In this document: positions 1 through 8,377 of the stretch, in pieces
Numbering within the stretch: the stretch's first letter is position 1
Layout of the letters: each line of letters starts with the position of its first letter
From: Planctomycetota bacterium
Lineage (GTDB): Bacteria > Planctomycetota > JAJSAM01 > JAJVHW01
Reading direction: 5' to 3'
Length of the DNA stretch: 64,000 bases
Assembly: GCA_024280885.1 (NCBI GenBank)
Contig: JAJRPF010000047.1
Location: 1-64,000, forward strand
The notes under the pieces: model-generated
The model's input: the letters and a program-made list of their open reading frames with translations, nothing else
Told to the model about the DNA's origin: nothing
The model's database searches: none
Program-made: the position numbers and the translations under genes

Positions 1-464
1 CTCGTGTCCGGTCGCTCGAAGGGCCCACGTGGGAGCAAGCGACGCAGAAGACCGACGCCGAGGGTGCGTTCCGGATCGAGCACCTTGCCGACGGGCCCGT
101 CACCGTCAGGGTCAGTGCGGTAGTGCACTCGCGCTGGGAGGGCACGATCGACGTCGGTGACAACACGGGGCCGGTGGTCGTGACGCTGACGCGGAAGGCC
201 CCGACCGTCGTGCAACTCATCGATGCGGATGGCGCACCGGTGAGCGGTCACCGCGTGGTCTGCGGCCCCGCGGGCGTCGGCGAGTCCGGGAACCGGTACC
301 GCCTCATGGAGCTCAGGGCGCGCGAGCTGCCCGGCCACTACGTCGTCTTCGTGGAGCCCGGCCTCTGGACCGTTCGTGCAGAGGGTGATCCATCCGGTGG
401 CGTGGACGTCGAGGCGACGCTGGATGACCTGAACCCCTCCCCGACGGTCATTCGTATCCGCTGA
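1..464 (+). CDS. carboxypeptidase-regulatory-like domain protein, C-terminal fragment
   Basis: The reading frame is open from the left edge of the window (frame starting at base 3), so the 113-aa ORF in the track, which begins at an internal GTG, is only the tail of a longer gene. Just before it, the frame reads TDAEGAFRIEHLADGPVTV, the usual signature of a carboxypeptidase-regulatory-like or SpaA-type beta-sandwich ('add detail, then propagate to the next strand'). A second, similar beta domain follows (VQLIDADGAPVSGHRVV). Such domains form strings in secreted or surface proteins and have no catalytic role of their own. The N-terminus, signal peptide and any partner domain lie outside the window, so function cannot be assigned. 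Stop codon at 461-464. Confidence 0.7.
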   Translation, partial: RVRSLEGPTWEQATQKTDAEGAFRIEHLADGPVTVRVSAVVHSRWEGTIDVGDNTGPVVVTLTRKAPTVVQLIDADGAPVSGHRVVCGPAGVGESGNRYRLMELRARELPGHYVVFVEPGLWTVRAEGDPSGGVDVEATLDDLNPSPTVIRIR

Positions 465-833
465 TCTTCCGCACGCTCCGAAGCACGTCACGTCGCCCGG
501 TCGGAGAGAAGGTCGTGAGCTCCTGGCGCGGCAACTCCGTTCCCGCGTGGTGGTCGCATCGGCATCCCGTGCCTCGCACGGTATGCCGAGATCGAGGCAG
601 GCAGTCACCCAGAGACTCGCGGACTTGTTGCCGGATGCGCATGAGTAGGGGATCACGGCATGCCTCGTTGGGGTCGCGTTGGGGACTGCGTGGCCGCCGA
701 CGCGGAGTCGGAACTGGCGCGCCCAATCTCGATGGGTTGTCGGCACTGCGGTTCGAGGCCCGGTGTGTGCCCCGGATACTCGCTCGCCGAGCGGCCACGC
801 GCGCAATAGCATCCCGACTCACGATACTCCACC
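465..833. other. intergenic region, no gene recognised
   Basis: About 370 bp lie between the tail of the first gene and the MBOAT start. The ORFs predicted here (448..822, 515..1045, 653..844, 679..900) are Arg/Ser/Pro-rich shadow translations with no domain, signal peptide or ribosome-binding site. I see no clear promoter or hairpin. Confidence 0.5.
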
Positions 834-2264
834 GTGCTGTTCAACTCATTCGCCTTCGCCGTCTTCCTGCCGATCGTCTACGTGCTCTATTGGCTCGTAG
901 CGCGTCGATCTCGGACTGCACGCAACGTGCTGCTCCTTGCGGCGAGCTATCTATTCTACGGATGGTGGGACTGGCGTTTTCTCGGGCTGATCGTCGGCAG
1001 TTCTGCCGTGGACTACATCGTCGGAGCGGCACTCGGATCGAGTGAGTCCAAGGGGCGACGGCGCGCACTCCTCGGTGTCAGTATCGCGGTCAATCTCGGC
1101 GCGCTCGGGATCTTCAAGTACTACGACTTCTTCATGAGCAGCGCGGTCGACGTGCTCTCGTCGCTAGGGTTTCAGGCCCATCCGGCCACGCTGCAAGTCG
1201 TTCTCCCCGTCGGAATCAGCTTCTACACGTTCCAGACGCTCAGCTACTCAATCGACGTGTACCGACAGCGCATGGAGCCGTCGCTCGATCCGGTCGCCTT
1301 CTTCGCGTTCGTGGCGTTCTTCCCGCAACTGGTCGCCGGTCCGATCGAACGAGCATCTCACCTCCTCCCGCAATTCCAATCGCAACCGCGTTGGGATCTT
1401 GATGCGGCCAGGGACGGCCTGCGCCGGATGCTCTGGGGGTTGTTCAAGAAGGCTGTGATCGCGGACAACCTCGCTCCGTTCGTGGACTCAATCTTCGACT
1501 CTCCCGGAGACGCTGCACCACAGGCGATCGCACTCGCCACGTTCTACTTCGCGATGCAGATCTACTGTGACTTCTCGGGCTACTCCGACATTGCGATCGG
1601 AACGGCCCGGTTGTTCGGCTTCACGCTGATGGACAACTTCCGTTTTCCTTACTTCTCTCGGGGCATCGGTGAGTTCTGGCGCCGGTGGCACATCTCGCTC
1701 TCGACCTGGTTCCGCGACTACGTCTACATTCCGCTCGGCGGTAGCCGCGGGTCCCCGCTGCGGAGTTTCATGACGATTCTCGCAACGTTCATCATCAGCG
1801 GGTTGTGGCACGGCGCGAACTGGACATTCGTTGCGTGGGGCGCGTTCCACGGCCTGTTGTACGTGCCGCGCATCCTTCTCGGCGCGCGGGGCCCCCGCGA
1901 CGATGGTGTGATCGCTGCGGGGCGTTGGCTCCCCGGCCCTGCCGAGTTCGCACGGGCCTCGGCGACGTTCGCGCTCGTGTGTGTCGGGTGGGTGTTCTTT
2001 CGCGCCGCGAGTGTCTCCGATGCGCTAGAGATGCTCGGTCGGGTTGTGTCTCAGCCATGGGGGCTACCGTCGGTCGGGCGTCTCGGCGTTCTCTACTGCG
2101 CACCGGTCTTGGCGGTCGAATGGGTGCAGCGAGAGCGCGCGCACGGCCTCGAGATCGCGCACTTGCCTCGACCGTGGCGGCACGCGGTGTACTACGCCCT
2201 CGCCGTCGCGATCTTCCTCTTCGCAGCAACCGGACATGTCCCCTTCATCTACTTCCAATTCTGA
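834..2264 (+). CDS. MBOAT family membrane-bound O-acyltransferase (AlgI-like)
   Basis: This 476-aa polytopic membrane protein starts at GTG with MLFNSFAFAVFLPIVYVLYW, the typical N-terminus of the AlgI/DltB branch of MBOAT enzymes. Family signatures are clear: WRRWHISLSTWFRDYVYIPLG around residue 285 and GLWHGANWTFVAWGAFHG around residue 325. The His in GLWHG is the expected catalytic residue. These enzymes pass an acetyl (acyl) group across the inner membrane to an extracytoplasmic acceptor, usually an exopolysaccharide. Length is normal for the family. The next gene begins 29 bp inside this one and encodes an SGNH-type protein, so the pair resembles AlgI with AlgJ/AlgX. The polysaccharide modified cannot be told, because no polymerase genes are nearby. 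The GTG start is preferred because it gives the canonical N-terminus. Confidence 0.93.
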   Translation: MLFNSFAFAVFLPIVYVLYWLVARRSRTARNVLLLAASYLFYGWWDWRFLGLIVGSSAVDYIVGAALGSSESKGRRRALLGVSIAVNLGALGIFKYYDFFMSSAVDVLSSLGFQAHPATLQVVLPVGISFYTFQTLSYSIDVYRQRMEPSLDPVAFFAFVAFFPQLVAGPIERASHLLPQFQSQPRWDLDAARDGLRRMLWGLFKKAVIADNLAPFVDSIFDSPGDAAPQAIALATFYFAMQIYCDFSGYSDIAIGTARLFGFTLMDNFRFPYFSRGIGEFWRRWHISLSTWFRDYVYIPLGGSRGSPLRSFMTILATFIISGLWHGANWTFVAWGAFHGLLYVPRILLGARGPRDDGVIAAGRWLPGPAEFARASATFALVCVGWVFFRAASVSDALEMLGRVVSQPWGLPSVGRLGVLYCAPVLAVEWVQRERAHGLEIAHLPRPWRHAVYYALAVAIFLFAATGHVPFIYFQF

Positions 2265-3471
2265 GCGTGCGTCGTCGCCGTGGCGACTGTTGCGCGAGGT
2301 CGCCTGCTTTGCCGCGGTTCCGGCCATCGTTGTGTTCGCGGCCGAGTGTCTCCTGTGGCGCTCCGGCGAAACTCGTCCGCTCGCGCTCGTCGCAGGCCTT
2401 CAGGAGAGCGAACCCACGTCCCGTTTTCAGCGGGCTCTGATCTCGCAGGAGCAGGCCCGCTACAAGCTCGTGCAACTGCGTCGGAGAGGGGCGCCACGAC
2501 TGCTTATCGCCGGCAGCTCCCGAGTGCTTCAGATTCGGAGCGACATGCTGCCGGGCCTTGTCGGGACCGCGTTCAATGCGGGTGGTTCCGTAACGTCTGT
2601 CCGCGCGTTTGAGGACCTCGTAGACGAACTCCTCCAGCCGAAGAAGGCAATGCCAGAGACGCTGCTCCTCGGCATCGATCCCTGGTGGTTCTCTCGTCGG
2701 CCGGGCGCGCGCGAGACAGCGCGAGACACCACACCGCGATCGTCGCCGCTTGAGGCCGTGTTCGATTTCTCAGAACACGTCTCCGCGCTTCGCTCGTTGA
2801 CGCACGCGGGGACGCGAACTTGGACGGCAGTCCTCTCCGCTGCCGGGGACGCCGGCGTCGCCCGTTCTGTTGCCTGCATCGGGGTCGGGGCATTGCGCTC
2901 AGGCGCAGGCTTCCGACCGGATGGGAGCTATCAGTACCCTCCGTCCCTCTACGACGACTTCCTCGCTAACCCCGTTCACGAGGATCGCGACACGAATGTT
3001 AGGGCTCTCGTTCAGCGCGGAAACCATCTCTACGTTCGGGGCGCGGTTCCGTCGGCGTCAGCCGTCCGTCGTCTGGCTGCGGCCGTCGCGCGTCTCGATG
3101 CCGTCGGTGTCGCCACGATTGTCTACATGCCGCCACTCGCGGACGTGACGGAGCGCGTGCTCGCCGAGGACACCGGCTATGCGACGTGGTGGCCGTGGGT
3201 GCGAGACGAGCTGCCTGTACGTCTCACGAACGCGGGGGTGAGATTCGTCGACGTCGGTAGCGTCGCGGATTTGGGCGCGACCGACTTGTACATGATCGAC
3301 GGTCACCACCCGTCGGAGGTCCTCAACCTGCTGATCCTGGCGCGGCTCGCCTCATCTGCCGATGACACGGCTCTCGGCGACCTGGACGTCGGGCTTCTTC
3401 AAGATCGTGCTCGCAAGTGCGCGTCGTTTCCTCTCGCGATCGACGCTCCGGACACGACAGCCCCAAGATAG
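2236..3471 (+). CDS. SGNH-hydrolase-like membrane-anchored protein, O-acylation partner of the MBOAT
   Basis: The track ORF starts at 2044, but its first 64 residues are Ser/Arg-rich shadow of the MBOAT gene. The credible start is ATG at 2236 (MSPSSTSNSERASSPWRLL), giving 411 aa and a 29-bp overlap. One N-terminal membrane segment (about residues 18-38, ACFAAVPAIVVFAAECLLW) precedes a periplasmic domain. LLIAGSSRVLQIRS near residue 93 looks like the SGNH block I Ser (GSSR), and DGHHPSEV near residue 354 fits the Asp-x-x-His pair of block V. AlgJ/AlgX-like proteins use this fold to acetylate polysaccharide with the acyl group exported by AlgI. The assignment rests on the SGNH motifs and on coupling to the MBOAT. 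The overall sequence is divergent, so substrate is unknown. Confidence 0.75.
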   Translation: MSPSSTSNSERASSPWRLLREVACFAAVPAIVVFAAECLLWRSGETRPLALVAGLQESEPTSRFQRALISQEQARYKLVQLRRRGAPRLLIAGSSRVLQIRSDMLPGLVGTAFNAGGSVTSVRAFEDLVDELLQPKKAMPETLLLGIDPWWFSRRPGARETARDTTPRSSPLEAVFDFSEHVSALRSLTHAGTRTWTAVLSAAGDAGVARSVACIGVGALRSGAGFRPDGSYQYPPSLYDDFLANPVHEDRDTNVRALVQRGNHLYVRGAVPSASAVRRLAAAVARLDAVGVATIVYMPPLADVTERVLAEDTGYATWWPWVRDELPVRLTNAGVRFVDVGSVADLGATDLYMIDGHHPSEVLNLLILARLASSADDTALGDLDVGLLQDRARKCASFPLAIDAPDTTAPR

Positions 3472-3851
3472 GCGTATCGGGCGCGTCCGGCCGCGTGCGC
3501 GGACCTGAACTCCCTGCACCGACTGCGGTTCGCACTGTGTTCGACCTCAGGCGGGTCCCCACCTGGGGTCACGACATCTGTGCCGCAGCGCATTGGATTC
3601 GAGGGGGGGGGGGGCGACACGCGATCCCGGCTCAGCATTCTCGCCACAGCGTCTTCTGCGCTCTTCCCAGCAATAACAGGCGTCCGGAGAGTCCGGGAAG
3701 TGACCTCTTCGATCCGTTGAGAGTCGGCGGTACTGCTAGAACGGCCGACCGTTTCGTGGCTCGGTAGTGACGTTGGACACTGCGCGCGCATAGGATCGGA
3801 GGACGTATTCGATCTCTGGCGCTGACGCTGGGGCTTGCCAAGGAGGTTCTC
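3472..3851. other. intergenic region with a 12-G homopolymer
   Basis: About 380 bp between the SGNH gene and the next secreted protein. It contains an uninterrupted run of twelve G residues (3603-3614). No domain-bearing ORF is present; 3417..3767 is a shadow of low-complexity composition. The last part holds the ribosome-binding site AAGGAGG just upstream of 3852. Confidence 0.6.
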
Positions 3852-4937
3852 ATGCATCGCATCGCGCACGCCCTTGCTGCCGGACTCGTGCTCGCGGCCG
3901 GTTCGGCGACGGCTGAGCCGGTGGCGTCGCATCTTGACGAGACGCGTGATGTGCTGGTGACGTTCCTGGAAACCGCGGTGGACGTTCCGACGAGCGAGAT
4001 GACGGGACGCGAGCGGCGGATCGTTCGCGCGGCTACCCGGATGCTTGAAGCGTACGTTGCGGAGTCGTCCGATCTGAAGGGCGATCTCGTGATCGCGAAG
4101 AAGATGGGCAAGCAGGCCGACAAGTTTGTGAAGCTCACGCGCTTGCCGCTCGACAGGGGATTGCTCGGGCCCGCCATGCTCGCCGCACTCGCGCTCTACG
4201 ATGCCGATGTGCAAGCGCGCATCGATGACGTCGCCGCAGTGATCAAGTTGCTGCCGCCATCGCCGGAGACGGAGCGCGCGGAGAAGTTGGTGGGCAAGGC
4301 GCAGAAGAAGATCGGCAAGTCGCGCCGGGCGCCCACCGCGGTGTCGCGGGCGAACGGCCTCAATCAGGCCGGCAAGAAGGTGGCGAAGGCCGAGGCGCTG
4401 GTCCAGAAGGCGCGCGACAACGCTCCGCGTCCCGTCTGTGTGGACTCCGGCGCGTCATTCGGGACCATGAGCTTCCTCTACCTCGATGCCGACGAGGAGC
4501 AGATCGGACTGCTCTATGACATGGAGGATGTGGACGCCATCCTGCTCGCGTCCAATCTGCTGGGCGACGGCGCTCTCCACATCACCGGTTCGATTGCCGA
4601 CAACCCCTTCTTCGACGGGACGTCGTTCGACGCATTCGAGTTCAACCTCGTGTTCCGCGACCCGGACGTCGGGCCGTATCCGAAGACGTACACGGTGGAC
4701 GGTCCGCTGGCGGGGCGGCGCGACGCCTCGATCCTGTGGCGGCAGGACGGGCGACGTTTCGCCGATGCGCGCAACGACGCCGTCGGGACGATGACGCTCA
4801 CGTTCTTCGACCCGATCACTCGCGAGGCGAGTGGGTTCTGGGACGTGCGGGTGGACAACGTCTTCGGTACGCCGCAGCGCGTCCAGGGCTCGTTCCAACT
4901 CAACTGCTTCGTGGATAATGAGATCGACAACAAGTAG
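3852..4937 (+). CDS. secreted protein of unknown function with alanine/lysine-rich helical region
   Basis: This 361-aa protein has a clear signal peptide (MHRIAHALAAGLVLAAGSATAEP) and a strong ribosome-binding site (AAGGAGG, about 6 bp before ATG). Residues 20-195 look alpha-helical and charged, with repeated Lys/Ala segments (KAQKKIGKSRRAP, AGKKVAKAEALVQKA). Residues 200-361 look like a beta-rich domain (GALHITGSIADNPFFDGTSF and IQGS-like strands). I do not recognise the family. It stands alone between an intergenic gap and a small membrane protein, and nothing nearby hints at its job. It is probably periplasmic or released. Confidence 0.7.
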   Translation: MHRIAHALAAGLVLAAGSATAEPVASHLDETRDVLVTFLETAVDVPTSEMTGRERRIVRAATRMLEAYVAESSDLKGDLVIAKKMGKQADKFVKLTRLPLDRGLLGPAMLAALALYDADVQARIDDVAAVIKLLPPSPETERAEKLVGKAQKKIGKSRRAPTAVSRANGLNQAGKKVAKAEALVQKARDNAPRPVCVDSGASFGTMSFLYLDADEEQIGLLYDMEDVDAILLASNLLGDGALHITGSIADNPFFDGTSFDAFEFNLVFRDPDVGPYPKTYTVDGPLAGRRDASILWRQDGRRFADARNDAVGTMTLTFFDPITREASGFWDVRVDNVFGTPQRVQGSFQLNCFVDNEIDNK

Positions 4938-5018
4938 GTCGCGGGCGTCGGTAAGGCGCTCGCCGACATGGCTGCCGCCGACTTCTCTCCGGCGCCGTTT
5001 GCTGCGTGAGGCGCACGC

Positions 5019-5456
5019 GTGATCGTCTTGCTCCTCGCTGCGCTCGCAGTGCTCGTTGTCGGCGTCGTTCTGCTCGCGCTCGCGATCGTCACGACGGTCG
5101 GTCTCGGCGCGCTGGGATTGGCGCTCGGTCTGGTCTCGACATCGACGTTCGTCGGTCTCTCGAAGCACTCGTTCGGTGCGGGCTTTGAGGCGTTCTCGGG
5201 GCAGATGGGGGCGATCATCGGAATGCCGTGCGGAGTGCTCGCGGGATGGGGCGCGGATGTCATTGCCCGTGCGGAGTTCGGACTCGATCCGGCGCGCACC
5301 ATGAGCCTCATCCTGGGCGGCGTGAGTGGCGTGGCGGTGGGAGCGCTCCTCGGGTTCCTCTCCGCCCGCGCCGTGCGGCTGATGGCGCGGTGGGTCCGAT
5401 GGAAACTCGCGCTCCCCGGCCCGACGCCGCAGGACGCAGCTGGCCTACGAACGTAG
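5019..5456 (+). CDS. small integral membrane protein, unknown function
   Basis: This 145-aa protein starts at GTG (MIVLLLAALAVLVVGVVLLALAIVTTVGLGALGLALGLV). It has three or four hydrophobic stretches: two at the N-terminus, one near residues 65-80 (GAIIGMPCGVLAGWG) and one near residues 98-118 (MSLILGGVSGVAVGALLGFLSA). A basic tail follows (RLMARWVRWK). Composition is rich in Gly, Ala, Leu and Val. No family recognised and no operon partner evident. The gene starts 82 bp after the preceding stop on the same strand, so co-transcription is possible. Confidence 0.6.
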   Translation: MIVLLLAALAVLVVGVVLLALAIVTTVGLGALGLALGLVSTSTFVGLSKHSFGAGFEAFSGQMGAIIGMPCGVLAGWGADVIARAEFGLDPARTMSLILGGVSGVAVGALLGFLSARAVRLMARWVRWKLALPGPTPQDAAGLRT

Positions 5457-5585
5457 CCCCTCGCCGGGCGCGAGGCGACGCTGCCCGGTGCGCTGCCGCG
5501 GGTTCGCGATCGACGGTGCGCTGCCGGGTGGCGTATGATGATTGACGGTGATTTCGCGGAGGATCGAGGGGATGAGCGCGGAGAC

Positions 5586-7340
5586 ATGAGGCGTAGCGAA
5601 TACACGAGTCCGGCCATCGAGTGGCCCGTCACGCGTCGGCGCGTATTGCTCTGCGCGTTGCTTGCCGCTGGCTTGGGGGTCACGGCCGCGCGGCTGCACG
5701 ACACGCGGGAGATCTCCGGTCCACTGAAGCCGCTGGCGCGGTATCAGGACGAGTTGGACGATTTCTTCGACGACGGCGATGCCGAACGCGACGCCCTCGA
5801 GGCCGCGATCGCTCGCGCGCGCCGTGGCGTGGTGCGCGTTCGCGTGACGACGGAGCGTCGGGATGTGAATGGAGTCACAGTCACGCACTCGTCAATCGGA
5901 TCCGGGTTCGTGATTGCGACTGGCACGTTGCTGCTCGTTTCGGCGCATCAGGGTCGCCCGACGTTCTCGAGCGCTCCGCACATCGCGCGCGTCGACTTCG
6001 CGACGCCCGATGGTCGGGCGTTCGTGGCGTCCCTCATCGAATTCGTGGATGACTCGGAGGACTGGGCGCTCTGCCGCATCCGCAATCCCTTCGAGCGGTC
6101 CCTCGCGTCATTGGAGTTGGGATCGGCGCAGAGCGGAGCGTTGGTTGCGGCGCTCGGGTATCCGGTCGTGGACGGCGGGACGTTCCAGGCCGGGCTTGCG
6201 AGAGGCAGGTCCGAGCCGATCGTTGCGGGGGGCGCGCATGGCCGACCGTGGCCTGCTGCGGATGCGTTCGCGGTGATCGCGCAGAGGGTCGACGGACCGT
6301 CCAGCTTCGAGGCGGAGCTTCGTATGACGCTCCCGGAGATCGGCGGCATGAGCGGCGGTCCGGTGATCGACGTTAGCGGTCGCGTCGTGGCGCTCACGAA
6401 CGGGTTTCGCAGCAAGGGACTGCGGCTTGCCAACACGGGCGAGGGCGTCCGCATGGTCGGGTCGGTGACGTTTCTGGCAACGAGTGCCAACGCGTTCGAG
6501 GCGTCGGTCGAGACGGCCCGGAACGATCGCACTCTCTGGCGTGAGCGCATCGCTGATCGGATCGCCTCGGTAGCGAAGGATTTCTTCGACAATCAGGCCA
6601 CGCCCACGGAGTTCGGCCTCAGCGCGACCGAACGGGCAATCGCGGGATTGCCGCCAGAAGGCGAACTCGAGGAGGGCTTTACGATCTCGCACTTCCAAGC
6701 GCAGCGTTGGCAAGAGGCGCAACTCCGAGTGGTTCAGGCCCGCGGGTCGGAGGCTCTCAGCGAACTCCGGCGGACACTCGACGCCGAACTCGGCGCCCCG
6801 TGGTCGGCCGAGTTGAGCGGGTTCGCGCGCGGCAGTCTCTTCGACGCGTGTGAAGCCACGTCGACCACGATCGGGATCCGAGCCATTCAACCGCTGATCG
6901 AGTCCCCCTGGGAGTTGGTCAGAGGGCGCGGCATCGCGTACTTGGCGACGATCGCCTACGACGTTCCGAGTGCGTATCGCGTTGCAATTGCGTGCGCCAC
7001 CGACGACCCGGACGACGAGGTGCGTACGCAGGCCGCAGCTACGGCGCGGATCCTCGTCGATGCGCTCCTGACCGCGACGAAGGGCTGGAGTCTCGATCGG
7101 GCACTCTCTCGCGCGGCGTCCCCGATCGACAACGCGCGCCTTGAAGCCGCGGGTGCGCTTGCGTGGCAGCGCAGTGACGACGCGCGACAGCGACTGCACG
7201 ACATGGCCGACGGCGACCCTGATCCGGCTGTCCGCGCGGCAGCCGCGGCGCTCCTCGCGCGACCGCATCCAGAGCGCCGCTACGGGCGGCCCGCTGCGAA
7301 CGACCCGCAGGGGCGAGAGGGTACGACGCCGGAGAAGTGA
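5586..7340 (+). CDS. trypsin-like serine protease fused to C-terminal HEAT repeats
   Basis: The track start at 5535 adds 17 residues of doubtful coding value. The ATG at 5586 (MRRSEYTSPAIEWPVTRRRVLLCALLAAGLGV) gives a basic N-terminus followed by one membrane or signal segment, and a 584-aa protein. Residues about 80-290 form a chymotrypsin-fold domain. The triad is visible as SAHQG near 120 (His), DDSEDWALC near 156 (Asp) and GGMSGGPVID near 256 (Ser). The oxyanion-hole pattern GxSGGP is intact. Residues about 400-570 contain HEAT-like helical repeats (DDPDDEVRTQAAATARILVDA, DGDPDPAVRAAAAALLA). It is probably exported or membrane-anchored, with proteolysis steered by a protein-binding scaffold. 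Target unknown. The next gene starts 128 bp downstream. Confidence 0.8.
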   Translation: MRRSEYTSPAIEWPVTRRRVLLCALLAAGLGVTAARLHDTREISGPLKPLARYQDELDDFFDDGDAERDALEAAIARARRGVVRVRVTTERRDVNGVTVTHSSIGSGFVIATGTLLLVSAHQGRPTFSSAPHIARVDFATPDGRAFVASLIEFVDDSEDWALCRIRNPFERSLASLELGSAQSGALVAALGYPVVDGGTFQAGLARGRSEPIVAGGAHGRPWPAADAFAVIAQRVDGPSSFEAELRMTLPEIGGMSGGPVIDVSGRVVALTNGFRSKGLRLANTGEGVRMVGSVTFLATSANAFEASVETARNDRTLWRERIADRIASVAKDFFDNQATPTEFGLSATERAIAGLPPEGELEEGFTISHFQAQRWQEAQLRVVQARGSEALSELRRTLDAELGAPWSAELSGFARGSLFDACEATSTTIGIRAIQPLIESPWELVRGRGIAYLATIAYDVPSAYRVAIACATDDPDDEVRTQAAATARILVDALLTATKGWSLDRALSRAASPIDNARLEAAGALAWQRSDDARQRLHDMADGDPDPAVRAAAAALLARPHPERRYGRPAANDPQGREGTTPEK

Positions 7341-7467
7341 CGTGTCCGGTCAACGTCTGTCCGTCCGTCGAGATCGTGCTTGTGGGTGTCGATGTGCAGC
7401 CGTCGATCTTGACGCGTGAGCCGACGCAAAGTTGGGCCAGTTGCGCGCGTCCCGGGAGCCTGCCGGC

Positions 7468-8316
7468 ATGAGCGCTGAGATCTGGACGCTGGAGCGCATC
7501 GAGACGGAGGAGCCCGCACTGGCGGCGCTCGCCCGATTGCATCGTGTGCTGGCGGACGAGGCCGTGCTGTTTGCAACTGACGGGACGGGGCCCGCGCCGA
7601 AGGCCGCGTTCGCCGGGCCGCCTGCGGTGCAGTGGCTCTCGGGGCGGCCGCTCTTGCTCGCGGCGCATCCGGCGGTGGTGCGCGATCTCTGTGCGCCGCT
7701 GACAGCGCGGCTGGCGCGGCGATTGGCGGCGGAGTTCCCGGATGTCGCCGAGGCGTCGCTGGCCGTGGCCGAGGCCGTGGAGCATCCGGGCTTTCCATGG
7801 CCCGAGCGGATCGCCGCGTTTCGGGAGGCGCCCTCCGAGGATGACGTGCCGCACGCGCCCCTCTTCCATTTTCTGCTCTTGCGCGCTCTCGCGGCTCCCG
7901 CGACCCACCTTGCGCGTTCGTTCACGCCGCCGACGCCGGACCGCTGGAAGCGCGCGATGTGCCCTTTCTGCGGTGTGCATCCGGCGGCGGCGATCGCGAG
8001 CCCGGGTTCGGATCGCTGCCTGCTCTGCGTTCTCTGTGGCTGCCGCTGGACGATGGAGGGGCTCGCGTGTCCGACGTGCGGCGAGAAACGGACCGAACGA
8101 TTGCGGGCGCTTGCGAGCCCAGACGTCGGGCCGGCGAGCCTGGAGGCGTGTGACTCCTGCGGGTTCGCCTTGAAGGTGTTCTCGGAGAGTGCGTTGCCCT
8201 CCGGGCCGCCGCTCGCGATGGAAATCCTGACGTGTCGGCTCGACCTCGTGGCCGAGCGTGACGAGGGTGTGCGGCGCGATCCGGTTGCGCTTGCGGCGCT
8301 CTTCCCGCCCGAATGA
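7468..8316 (+). CDS. FdhE-like zinc-ribbon protein
   Basis: The ATG at 7468 (MSAEIWTLERIETEEP) is preferred over the track start at 7432, whose extra residues are low-complexity and lie before a GGAG. The product is 282 aa. The C-terminal half has the FdhE layout of paired CxxC knuckles: CPFCGVHPAAAI, CLLCVLCGCRW, CPTCGEK and CDSCGFALKV. FdhE binds metal through such rubredoxin-like ribbons and assists maturation of respiratory formate dehydrogenase. No formate dehydrogenase or molybdenum-cofactor gene is in the window, so either those genes are elsewhere or this copy serves another enzyme. The N-terminal helical half is typical in length but diverged. Confidence 0.8.
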   Translation: MSAEIWTLERIETEEPALAALARLHRVLADEAVLFATDGTGPAPKAAFAGPPAVQWLSGRPLLLAAHPAVVRDLCAPLTARLARRLAAEFPDVAEASLAVAEAVEHPGFPWPERIAAFREAPSEDDVPHAPLFHFLLLRALAAPATHLARSFTPPTPDRWKRAMCPFCGVHPAAAIASPGSDRCLLCVLCGCRWTMEGLACPTCGEKRTERLRALASPDVGPASLEACDSCGFALKVFSESALPSGPPLAMEILTCRLDLVAERDEGVRRDPVALAALFPPE

Positions 8317-8377
8317 GCCCTTCGGTTCCGCGCGTCGATGCATACGCAAGGCGCCCGGGGCGTGTATTCTCGCCCGC

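Noticed and set aside
2044-2235. N-terminal extension of the SGNH-like gene
   Set aside because: It overlaps the MBOAT gene in another frame and reads Ser/Arg-rich; ATG 2236 gives a proper N-terminus.
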